Part shown: piece by piece, positions 26,735 to 37,783 of the stretch
Numbering within the stretch: position 1 is the stretch's first letter
Layout: each line of letters begins with the position of its first letter
Source of the DNA: Baylisascaris procyonis
Lineage: Eukaryota > Nematoda > Chromadorea > Rhabditida > Ascarididae
Assembly (NCBI GenBank): GCA_037389465.1
Contig: JAZARR010000200.1
Span: 882,001 to 946,000 of the forward strand
Length of the DNA stretch: 64,000 bases
Reading direction: 5' to 3'
Program-made: the position numbers and the translations under genes
The notes under the pieces: generated by a model
Seen by the model: the letters and a program-made list of their open reading frames with translations, nothing else
Database searches by the model: none
Told to the model about the DNA's origin: nothing

Positions 26735-29700
26735 CATTTGCTTTGCATTGCGGTGATAAATGATGAATCGTTTCTTGTTTTATGCATTCATTACCTTTCA
26801 GCTAAACTCTATATGGGTAATTCTTTGCTATTTAGCTATGCTCATGTATGCAAATGGTGGGAAAGGTATATATTATTGAAAAAAAGAAAAGAAGAGAGAA
26901 AATCGAACGCCTATGATTTCTCTTATATAAAAACGTTTTGTTGAATATAACCTAGCCATCAATTTCACCTAGCTGTTCCTTTATCTTCTCCACCTTACCT
27001 TTTCCCAAATCTTATGCCTTTTCCATGCCAATAAAGGTAAACCCTTCGATCGTTATCTATCGCAATCTCCGTGAAATAAAATAATCTACTTCATAGCGAT
27101 GCGCGTTCTATGATGCCCTAATTAAATTCGTACATTACTATGAATTACTGTATCTGTTGAATTGTAATGTTAAATATGTAAGAGTTCTATGCAAGAGTCC
27201 GTGCATGGGCGTCGTTTTACTTGCAGCACTTGAACAGCGTGGGCGTCGTTCTACCTGCAACGCTTGAACAGGTGATGGATAAATGGAAGCAATTCTAATC
27301 GAAATAAGATTTCGAATTGATATGATTGTCTAGCATATTATCGCATGATCTTTTTTAATGATTCAATGATCAATAACAAATCTAACAAACGATCTACATA
27401 ATTATTCCTATCTACAATTTTTTTTTTTGCATAGATATATATCTTAAAGTTCGAACAACCGAACTTTCAAGGCATCAGAAATTTTTACTTACCTACTTAT
27501 TAGAATTCATATAGGAGTTGTATTAGTTTAACTCCGGCTCCAACGGAGTCAGATGCTTTGTATAAAAGTCTGACTTTTACTTCTTAATATCTTCGTTATT
27601 CCTCTCTTTCCTTCTCCTTAAGCGTTCGACATTTTCAGTACACTTTCCACCAATCTAAGCTGAACTATTCGAATTGTGTAGCAATTCGTATCTTACAGTG
27701 TACCTCATACACATAATACAGTAATAAACAATCATCTTATAATTCACCTCATGTAGATAATACAGTAATAAACAATCATCTAATATATTTTTATTTCGGC
27801 TTCACTTCTTTTTCTTCTTCTTTCTATCTAGATTCTTTTTTTCAATCCGATGCAAATATGAAATTTATTGATATGCAGTGTTTGCAACGCTTCTATTACT
27901 TCATGTTTACTTATAGTCTTCGTTGTTATAGTCACTTTCTTCGTTTACATTTGAAATGATATAGTGAGTGTACGCTTGAAACGATATTTCGATATGAGCA
28001 AATATATTATAAATTCCTCAATTATTTCATCGTCGATTAATTTAAATATCAGTGTTTAATTTATGCAATTTTTTTCCACCACCAATGAACCAGGTGAAAA
28101 CCAGATGGACAATGGTTTTTTATCTTGAAATTTATAAGAATTTAGTCCTCTCTATTTGCTTTTAGTATAAATTTTTCATTTTTTTTAACCCATATATCAA
28201 TGCTATTTTACTCGATGATATTTATATATCCTTTTTTATACGTTTCTATTTTAATGCTTCATTGTTTCTTCGTTATTCTTATGGGATTGATTGCTTCGTT
28301 ATTGTTCAATCCATCCTATCTATGTGGTAGGTGGTTTTTTTTATACCAGATCTATTATTGTTATCTTACTTTACTAGTATTACAAATAAGTAAATTCGCT
28401 TAAAAGTTCGATATTTTGGTAGAATTGGATTATGACTTTATCATTTCATTTGAATTTTAGATTTATGAAGTAATTAATGCGTATCTGCAAATATCGCCGA
28501 ATACAGCTGGTATTTTATACCTTGATTTGTGGTTATTCCCCCCACCCTCCCCTCCCCTTCCCTCCCTTCCCCTCCCCTCCCTTCCCCTCCCCTCCACTCC
28601 CCCCCCCCCAAAAAAAAATTTAATATTAGAATTCCACCAGTAAATAATATGATTCCACCCAAAAGCTTAAATGAAATTCGACAATCGAATTAGCACATCC
28701 ATTTTCTTTTTAGCTTTTATTTTTTTGATGAGGAACTTCCCATCATTACCCATTCGGGCAATTTTCCAGCATCATCCGTTCCCGTTAGGGAATTTTCACC
28801 GATACGGGAATTCAACGAATTGTACTTTCCTGGATGCATTATACTTTCAAGTATTTCTCTTGGTTCTCTTGGTTCATTGCAATAATTTAATAGCATTTAT
28901 TTTCATAGTGCTACTCTTTAAAAAAATATATAATTATTTTTATCGGCAATGTATTCCTGCGCTGAGATGTAAAGGTAAATTAATTTTTTTTTTTTTTTGT
29001 TGTATCGTAAACCGCTATTGAGAACAGGCTAAATTATATAAATAAAGGATGCTTTATATTCAGCAAAAAGAAAAAAACCTGAAATTGTCGGTTATTCGCA
29101 GCCTAAAATTGACCGATGAGATTTGCACTTGAATATTTCATCAGGCCAATTTTAGTCTTCGATGAACGATATTCATTCCTCTTATACCATATTCGTTTTG
29201 TTTAGTCCCTTACCCCTCCCCTCCCTCCTCCCTTATCCCCGTCCTTCCTCATTATTACTGGTTTTCCATACCCTTGTCTTGAATAGATACGAAAATATCA
29301 TTGAGTTCGAAAACGATGGCATAGAAATCAGAGAGGGAAGAGGGATCTTCCTTCTCCCCCTTCTGTTTTCCAGTAGTATTGCTCTCTATACCCCATAAAT
29401 TAAAAAAAAAGACCTTATACTTCGGGCTTTTAGATATTCTAAATAATTTTTATTTTATTTATTTATTTTTTTTTAATTTATAAAATATTGTAATTTTTAT
29501 AATTAACATGCAAAAGTAATCGATGATTTTATAATTTTTTAATCGTTTATAATTTTAAAAAAAAAGATTTTAATTTTGAATATGGTTTATCAATTGATAA
29601 TATTTCGAAATAAGAAGCCGATAAGACTTCTTCGTTGTTTTTTTTTTCGTTCGTTTGTTGTTCGATTCGTCTCGACGTTTCATATCTCCTCTCATAAACG

Positions 29701-31070
29701 TGCAAAAATTGCTTAGTTGGAAGAGTTTGCTAGTGAAGTTTACTCTTCACATTTTATATTATTATTATTATTATAGACCACAAATTGCGCTATCCATTTA
29801 ATTTTTTTTTTTAATATATACAGAAAATTTTCTATTTCAATACCTGTAATTACAGGTAATTAAATGTATACAGGTAATACTGTCAAGTATTCTATTAAGA
29901 ATCACATAAGTAACGATGCAATACATAAAAAAATATTTCACATTATATGCATCATTTTAAGCTCTTAAACAATGAGCAGAGAGAGAATTGAATAATTCAT
30001 TGAAAAAGCAAGAAAGAGAGAAACAAAGAAGGAAAGACAAAAAAAAGAGAGAGAGGGAAAAAAGAAACAGAGAGAATATTTATAAATTATGAATAAAAAA
30101 AATGAATATTTTCATTTCATTCTGTTGAATAGAACAGAATAGAAACGTTGGAAAAATAAGGATTTTTCTGGGAATAGAAAATTACACATAAAATGAAAAA
30201 TATAAAAAAATAATCTATATAGGACGTTAATTAATAAAGCGGATAAAGCTGGCGCAATATGCGCTTTTTCACATCATTTAAGGTGTCAAGGTATCATGTA
30301 GGTGGAGATGGCGCAATATGCGCTTTTTTGCACTTTCAAAGCGTCATATATCACTTCTGAGATGCATCACTAAATCCATACTTTCAACACCAAGTCATCT
30401 AGTCTTTGCATTGAAATTTAGTTATTCACTTTCAATGAACTCTTCTCAAAAATACTCTCTACTGGTGTCCAATTTTTTCCATTTTTTTGGGGGTGAAAAT
30501 TCATAATAATGGATATTTTTTAATTTTATAAATATTATAAAATTTCCATTTTTATATTCATAAAAAAATTCCAAAATGAAATTCCTTTTTTATCAAATAC
30601 AGAAAAAAAAGTGCTCTGAAAGCATTCAACTATAACATTCATTTAAATATTAGCAAATAAAATACAACTATTAAAAAAAATACAACTTTAATAAACATAT
30701 ATAATGAAATTATTCAAAAAGCTCGTTCATTCGCAAAGAAAAGTAATGGTTGTGAGAGGTAACAAAGTAATTTTATTAAATAATGTGATTGTTGTAAACG
30801 TCGTCCAAAACGATTCAATAATAAAATTGAACTGCACGCCAAACAAGTCAATAGACCCACAAATCGAAGTAAATCCCCCTGCAAAATAATTCGTTAATTC
30901 CATCTTTATATCACTAAAAAAAAACTTATATAGTAAAGATGAAGTTTAAAAAGCACTAATATTTAATTACAGGTGGCGAGAGGTCGACTTGTGGCTACAG
31001 TTCCATTCGTATCACAAGGCGAAACAAGGCTATTCGCTTCGAGATCAATATGCTTACTTATACGGTGTGA
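26735..31070 (+). CDS. Candidate multi-pass membrane protein (possibly rhodopsin-like GPCR), partial model
   Basis: Four open segments with canonical borders and matching phases: 26735-26865 (donor GTATAT), 28166-28326 (GTAGGT), 28714-28974 (GTAAAT) and 30973-31070 (TGA). Segment 1 reads LLCIAVINDESFLVL then HVCKWWE, reminiscent of GPCR TM2 and the Cys starting TM3. Segment 2 is a long hydrophobic helix. Segment 3 has sequons (GNSTNCTF), then FLLVLLVHCNNLIAFIFIVL followed by FKKIYNYFYRQCIPALRC, similar in layout to a TM7/helix-8 with palmitoylation cysteines (NSxxNPxIY...FR...C). The tail is basic. No ATG exon, DRY motif or TM6 was found, so exons are missing or the assignment is wrong. AT-rich DNA easily encodes hydrophobic stretches; the main support is the phase agreement and the helix-8 pattern. 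AATAAA lies at 31445. Confidence 0.38.
28541..28613. repeat. C/T-only polypyrimidine tract
   Basis: About 70 nt of CCCTCCCCTTCC-type sequence followed by A8. It lies inside the candidate membrane-protein gene, upstream of the 28714 acceptor. Confidence 0.9.
28975..30972. other. Long AT-rich intron or intergenic stretch with a pre-miRNA-like hairpin
   Basis: It holds an imperfect hairpin (29091-29167), A/T homopolymers, purine-rich AGAGAGAAA sequence (29990-30075) and two copies of a short GCGCAATATGCGC palindrome (30252-30270 and 30310-30327). The open frame at 30704-30889 (Val/Lys-rich) has no splice support and is left out. Confidence 0.5.
29091..29167. ncRNA. Imperfect 77-nt hairpin of pre-miRNA size
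   Basis: Arms 29091-29122 and 29135-29167 pair over about 30 positions with scattered mismatches and one bulge; the best block pairs CTAAAATTG (29103-29111) with CAATTTTAG (29147-29155). The loop is about 12 nt. Size and mismatch pattern suit a miRNA precursor, but a decayed inverted-repeat transposon would look the same. No expression evidence is available from sequence. Confidence 0.4.
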
Positions 31071-33194
31071 GGTCCACAGTTCCAGGTTCCAATCTCAGGC
31101 AGGTGAAGCTCGAGCATATTCACTATTGCTCCCTTCTGGCTCCTCTCGTTCTTCAACATATCAAAACCTTAAGCGGGTCGAGACCTCGAGCTTTCTATAC
31201 CTCTATTTCCTAACTTCCTATCGTAGCCATCTTATAGAATCTTCATTTCGATTCTTTTGCTATTTATTTATGCTCATGATATGCCATAGTTTCCATATTT
31301 CATGTGTTTTTCAACTATCATGACCTCATGTTTTACTTCAAGACTTCTGTTATATCCGTGAATTTATAAGTGGAGAACTTAGCAAGCAAAGTTTTTCCTC
31401 AGGTAAAAGTTCCCGATCTATCAAATAGTCGCACCTTTTAACACAATAAAAGCACTACCTGTGTGGAAAAAAAGGTATTGTTGGCTTTCACATGTCTTAA
31501 ATGAAAGATATTATTATTACAACAGACAATCAATGATGCACCCCGTCAGTATTATTGAACAAGTGAGACTTGATTGATGATGATCTTTTTTAATTTATCG
31601 ATTATATATTTGTCGATCAAAAGCTGTAAAACTGGTCAATGATCAATTTCAACCAAAAATAGCCTAAGGGCATCGGAAGCAATACGATTTCATCCATTTC
31701 GTCGATTTAATTAACACACTAACACCCTCTTTTGCCGTCTTTTTGTTCACAAATACAACTAAATTCACTTCAATTATCTTTTCTATCCTCTTTATTTTCC
31801 ACGTATTTTTCATTTCTTTTTTTTTCACCAATATTTCTATATATTTTCGGATAAAATTTTTCAATTTTTCAAATTTTCTATATATTTTTATGAAATTTTT
31901 TATATTTTCAAATATTTTCCATGGGATTTTTTAATTTTTCAAATTTTATTTCACGCAAATATTTTGCGAAATAAAAAAAAAATTTGCAATTATATAAAAA
32001 ATACCATCAATATCGACTCATCCTCTAGCAATGGTGATAAATTTTTTTCTTCGATAGTTTTATATCTTTTCTATTCTGTCTAGTTTCCATTTTTTTTTTT
32101 GTCATTCAAATATGACCATTTTTTTCTTTATATTTGCTTCGTCCACTCTTCGTTTGTCTTGTTGCTTTTTTTTTCTCATCGGTGCTATGCCTCTATGTTT
32201 ACTTTCTAAACTATGTGTCATATTAGCTTGCAAGCTTGCAAATTATGCCTCATCTATAAGGGCTGTAAAATATGTTGAAATATAGCATGATCGATGATCC
32301 AGTAAACAAACTAATATATTTATAAAGGTGGATTTTTTAAAATATTTTTTGAAAATTATTTATTTTTACACAAATTTTGGAAGGATTTTATTTATTTTTA
32401 CATGAAATTTTATTTTATTTATTTATTTATTTATTTTTTGAAAAAAATGAACATTTTACAGAGGAATTATTCACCCATCGACTATTATATTGGCACTAGC
32501 GAATTGCAATTTGTTGGCTATTTTCCAACAATTCTCATCATTAAAAAGTGCAAAAAATTTTCACATAATAATAAACATGATTTTTGCTGGTTTTCATTAC
32601 CGTAAGATTGCAAATGATATCTTTTGCTACCGTAAGATTCACTACCGTAAGATTGGAAATTCGCTTGAAGATTAAGAGGGTAAGTTTCAAAGATCTGGAT
32701 GGCTAACAAACCTAAAAACTAACATTAAAAGATTGAGGATGTTTAATTTCAACCGTTTACTAATAGCATAAAGGTTGAAAACTACCTTAAAATTTACTGT
32801 AAACTATCCCAAATGTTCAGTAAATTTGTGGACTACTGTAGCGAGAAGCAGTCAAATTAGCTCTGCCACCTTGCAAATATTGGTATTTCCTGCTACACCG
32901 ACAAAAAAAAAACGCCAATAAAACACGCTTTGAAAGCGTCTTAACGAGTAGAATTACAAAAAAAAAAAAAACTGGCTGCTATACTTTCTCCATTTGTTTA
33001 CCTATTCATTACTACTTTATGTGAGATCCTTTTACTGACCTAAAAACAGTCCGAATTATTAATCACTCATAATATCTCTATTTTTTAAATTATATTTTAT
33101 TTTGAATTACTAGTTTTTTTAAATATTTTCCTCCCCATTTAAGTTACTTTTTCTCGGTTAAAAATTAAATTATAAAAAATAAATCGGTTATTAC
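31071..33194. other. 3' flank of candidate + gene and of TMEM86; missing TMEM86 exon expected
   Basis: 31071-31210 has raised GC and a second open frame. Beyond it the sequence is AT-rich, with a small CTTACGGTA repeat (32600-32655). I could not find the C-terminal TMEM86 exon on the minus strand here. Confidence 0.4.
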
Positions 33195-36100
33195 CAGTCG
33201 AGCATATGAACGTTTCGATCCATAGAACCATATAGAACCAGCCGTTAAAATAGAGACGCAAACAACACCAAGATGAATCGTTAATAAAGTGACAAGCATT
33301 GGAATTGATGCAAAAAGATCACCAAAACAATAATAGAATATTGCACCAAAATAGATCGTTAATATAATCGCTAATTCATTCCATAATCGTCGCATACATT
33401 TCATAAATGAAAGTAAATAAAGTAAATGTGAAAATGTCATTAATGTGATCGTATATGGTAATACTCGACGATCCAAAAGATAGAGAGCACCACCTACAAT
33501 AATATAAATTATAAGTTTATCTTCTTTTATTCTTTTATTAGATTAGATGATTAAATGTTTTTTTAATTCAATTAACTATGTGATAGGTTTGAGTCTGTTG
33601 AAATGAATGATTGCTTAATTTTATTAAATTGGTTAGCTGTTCTATTCATTTTCTTGATATTACACGAAGCTATGCGTATTACATTTTCCACGTATTCTAG
33701 GGAACAGAATTTTAAAAAAACCCGGATCAAAATCCGTCCATCTGGGACCGGGATATGTCATGGGACAGGTAGCGACTCCTATTTGCCCTCCGACGGTAAC
33801 TCTTGCATCGCTAGAGAGGTCTCGCCGAGTAGATCACAAATCAAAAGACCGTTTAGCATCATATGAAATAGCGGCCGAGAACCAGGACCCCCAAAATTGC
33901 AAAAATCGAGATTTCGGGAATCCTGGTCGGTCGAATCGGTTTTAAACTTTTGTTCCCAAATGAACCACGATCTGGATCATTTGATAGCGCTTTCAAAGAT
34001 GTATAGAAAAAAGTAAACCGCAGCTCCATAGGCGTAACGATCGCCGAGAAAAAAATTCCAAAACATCCGTTACAGTATATTTACATAGAAGGCACTACAT
34101 TCGTGCACCTATAATTTCCTTCCTTTGAAATAAAACAGCAAGCAGGTCACATATGCGTGATAAGCTCATCAAGTTCTACCGTTTAATGCCAAAATCATCG
34201 AAATCCCGGACAAAAAATATTTTTTCAAATTTTCCCTGTATTATACCCCCTTACGATCGAAAAATCGTGATCTTTGTGAATTTTTTTCTCGGCTCCTATT
34301 TGTAATCGGGCGGCAGTCCGTATATGGCTCGAAAGGGCTCGACAAGCTGATGACAAATCAAAAGATCTTTTAGCACCATATAGAATAGCGGCCGAGAACC
34401 AGGACCCCCAAAATTGCAAAAATCGAGATTTCGGGAATCCTGGTCGGTCAAATCGGTTTTAAACTTTTGTTCCCAAATGAACCACGATCTGGATCATTTG
34501 ATAGCGCTTTCAAAGATGTATAGAAAAAAGTAAACCGCAGCTCCATAGGCGTAACGATCGCCGAGAAAAAAATTCCAAAACATCCGTTACAGTATATTTA
34601 CATAGAAGGCACTACATTCGTGCACCCATAATTTCCTTCCTTTGAAATAAAACAGCAAGCAGGTCACATATGCGTGATAAGCTCATCAAGTTCTACCGTT
34701 TAATGCCAAAATCATCGAAATCCCGGACAAAAAATATTTTTTCAAATTTTCCCTGTATTATACCCCCTTACGATCGAAAAATCGTGATCTTTGTGAATTT
34801 TTTTCTCGGCTCCTATTTGTAATCGGGCGGCAGTCCGTATATGGCTCGAAAGGGCTCGACAAGCTGATGACAAATCAAAAGATCTTTTAGCACCATATAG
34901 AATAGCGGCCGAGAACCAGGACCCCCAAAATTGCAAAAATCGAGATTTCGGGAATCCTGGTCGGTCGAATCGGTTTTAAACTTTTGTTCCCAAATGAACC
35001 ACGATCTGGATCATTTGATAGCGCTTTCAAAGATGTATAGAAAAAAGTAAACCGCAGCTCCATAGGCGTAACGATCGCCGAGAAAAAAATTCCAAAACAT
35101 CCGTTACAGTATATTTACATAGAAGGCACTACATTCGTGCACCCATAATTTCCTTCCTTTGAAATAAAACAGCAAGCAGGTCACATATACGTGATAAGCT
35201 CATCAAGTTCTACCGTTTAATGCCAAAATCATCGAAATCCCGGACAAAAAATATTTTTTCAAATTTTCCCTGTATTATACCCCCTTACGATCGAAAAATC
35301 GTGATCTTTGTGAATTTTTTTCTCGGCTCCTATTTGTAATCGGGCGGCAGTCCGTATATGGCTCGAAAGGGCTCGACAAGCTGATGACAAATCAAAAGAT
35401 CTTTTAGCACCATATAGAATAGCGGCCGAGAACCAGGACCCCCAAAATTGCAAAAATCGAGATTTCGGGAATCCTGGTCGGTCGAATCGGTTTTAAACTT
35501 TTGTTCCCAAATGAACCACGATCTGGATCATTTGATAGCGCTTTCAAAGATGTATAGAAAAAAGTAAACCGCAGCTCCATAGGCGTAACGATCGCCGAGA
35601 AAAAAATTCCAAAACATCCGTTACAGTACATTTACATAGAAGGCACTACATTCGTGCACCCATAATTTCCTTCCTTTGAAATAAAACAGCAAGCAGGTCA
35701 CATATACGTGATAAGCTCATCAAGTTCTACCGTTTAATGCCAAAATCATCGAAATCCCGGACAAAAAATATTTTTTCAAATTTTCCCTGTATTATACCCC
35801 CTTACGATCGAAAAATCGTGATCTTTGTGAATTTTTTTCTCGGCTCCTATTTGTAATCGGGCGGCAGTCCGTATATGGCTCGAAAGGGCTCGACAAGCTG
35901 ATGACAAATCAAAAGATCTTTTAGCACCATATAGAATAGCGGCCGAGAACCAGGACCCCCAAAATTGCAAAAATCGAGATTTCGGGAATCCTGGTCGGTC
36001 AAATCGGTTTTAAACTTTTGTTCCCAAATGAACCACGATCTGGATCATTTGATAGCGCTTTCAAAGATGTATAGAAAAAAGTAAACCGCAGCTCCATAGG

Positions 36101-37747
36101 CGTAACGATCGCCGAGAAAAAAATTCCAAAACATCCGTTACAGTATATTTACATAGAAGGCACTACATTCGTGCACCTATAATTTCCTTCCTTTGAAATA
36201 AAACAGCAAGCAGATCACATATACGTGATAAGCTCATCAAGTTCTACCGTTTAATGCCAAAATCATCGAAATCCCGGACAAAAAATATTTTTTAAAATTT
36301 TCCCTCTATTACCCCCTCACGATCGAAAAATCGTGATTTTTGTGAATTTTTTTCTCGGCTCGTATTTAAGATCGGGCGGTAGTCCGTATATGGTTCGAAA
36401 GGGCTCGACAAGCTGATGACAAATCAAAAGATCTTTTAGCACCATATGGAATAGCGGCCGAGAACCAGGACCCCCAAAATTACAAAAATCGAGATTTCAG
36501 AAATCCTGGTCGGTCGAATCGGTTTTAAACTTTTGTTTCCAAATGAATCACATTATACATCATTTGATAGAGCTTTTGAAGTTGTATTGAAAGAAGCGAA
36601 CCGAGACTCGATGGGCCGAACCATTGCCGAGAAAAAAATTCCGAAATCTTCAATATAGTACTTTTGTATTTATATGTATCAATTGTGGCGCTTTTGTCAG
36701 GGATAGCGGCAAGAACGGCGAGGGGATGGGTATATGTTCGTCATATCACTTCAAGCATCAATGAAGTCCACTTAAAAGGCTTCTAAATATTACATATTTT
36801 CCACCAAGAACAATAATCGATTCATCGATTCATAAACAATTTTTTACTGTCGACGATTTAAAATCATCTCAGGCGTAAAAAATAACAAGTAGTTAGAATA
36901 AACCACGAGGGTCATAGATCAAAGATCATAGATTATAAATGTCATGCAAATTATAAGCTATGTTTATTGAGCAGATTTTTAAATCTACCTTCTATCTTAG
37001 AAAAAACAAGAAAAAAAAAAAAGAAAAACTTCAAAAACGATTAATTTTTGATCTTCTCACCTCATATAATCACGTGATAATATATAGATAAACGAATGAT
37101 GTAAATTAATGCACTAAAGTTTACGATGAATCGAATTTTGACCTACTCATAGAATTTCCACCAAAGAATGATACTAAAATATGCTGTAGTACCAATCCTT
37201 GAATAGCGATCTCATATCCAATGATGGAATAGCATTTAAAAAAAAAAAAAAAAAAAGATTTCTGAACATATTACAACAGTTAAGCAATATGAAAACAACA
37301 CTATAAAAACAATAATAACAAAAAATAAATAAATAAAAATGAAATGAACAAAAAAAACTTGATCAATGAGATCAAATATGGGGTAAAAAGGTAAAGTAGA
37401 CAAGGTAAACAAGGTAAACAAGGCAAGATAAACAAGGTAAACAAAGTAAACAAGGTAGAAAGGTAAACAAAGTAAAAAGGTAAACAAAATAAACAACATA
37501 AAAAGGTAAACAAGGTAAACAAAGTAAACAAATTAAACAATAACATACCAATAGCAATAAACGATATTGAAGTAAGAAGTTTTGTTGCCGTATTCATCGT
37601 TAGTTTATAGGTGAGTGCAGCGAGTGCTAATGGTGGTAAAGCGTAGAGAAATGGTGCATCATGACGTAATCCATCCGTTTCTATATAGATCAATCCAGCG
37701 ATACCACCATAAATACCGAGCATTTGTGCAGGTCCATAACTCCCCAT
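33195..37747 (-). CDS. TMEM86: TMEM86 / YhhN-family lysoplasmalogenase, two exons, 3' end unresolved
   Basis: Integral membrane enzyme family that cleaves the vinyl-ether bond of lysoplasmalogens. Exons 37747-37549 and 33493-33195 join in phase (…FIAI-GGALYLL…) to give 165 residues. Hydrophobic helices follow the YhhN order: FLYALPPLALAALTYKL, then LLTSISFIAIG, then the conserved block LPYTITLMTFSHLLYLLSF (human VHGLLMFAVTHMFYASAF), then three more helices. The terminal segment with the family's SD...N motif and the AQ-containing last helix is missing. Either an exon follows the CTG|GTAATA donor below 33195, or the protein ends in-frame at 33165 and is short. ATG 37747 lies 12 nt after a TTTTAG acceptor. 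A 517-bp satellite fills most of the intron and a 42-bp array starts 37 bp upstream of the ATG. Confidence 0.75.
33721..36670. repeat. 517-bp tandem satellite, about 5.8 copies
   Basis: Unit boundaries at the recurring CCCGGACAAAAAATATTTTT: 34207, 34724, 35241, 35758 and about 36275, preceded by a diverged copy from 33721 (CCCGGATCAAAATCCG) and ended by a diverged truncated copy. The four inner copies are nearly identical; the outer ones carry many substitutions and indels, as expected for unequal exchange with decaying edges. Each inner unit contains the same 64-codon minus-strand open frame (34419-34225 and at 517-bp steps), which is a by-product of the repeat and ends the same way each time. 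The unit holds several short inverted motifs such as ACGATCGAAAAATCGT. It lies inside the TMEM86 intron. Confidence 0.97.
37387..37540. repeat. AAGGTAAAC 9-bp repeat
   Basis: About 15 degenerate copies of AAGGTAAAC/AAAGTAAAC just inside the TMEM86 intron, beside the exon 1 donor. On the sense strand it reads GTTTACCTT. Confidence 0.9.
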
Positions 37748-37783
37748 CGTAAATCGTAACTAAAATTTCACAAATATACGACT

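Noticed and set aside
27055..27095. DRY motif (FDRYLSQSP) as the TM3 end of the candidate receptor
   Set aside because: Flanking residues are not hydrophobic and there is a stop right after; chance match.
34225..35970. A four-copy gene family of 64-aa proteins
   Set aside because: The identical frames recur every 517 bp purely because they lie in a satellite; no splice or start context and no family.
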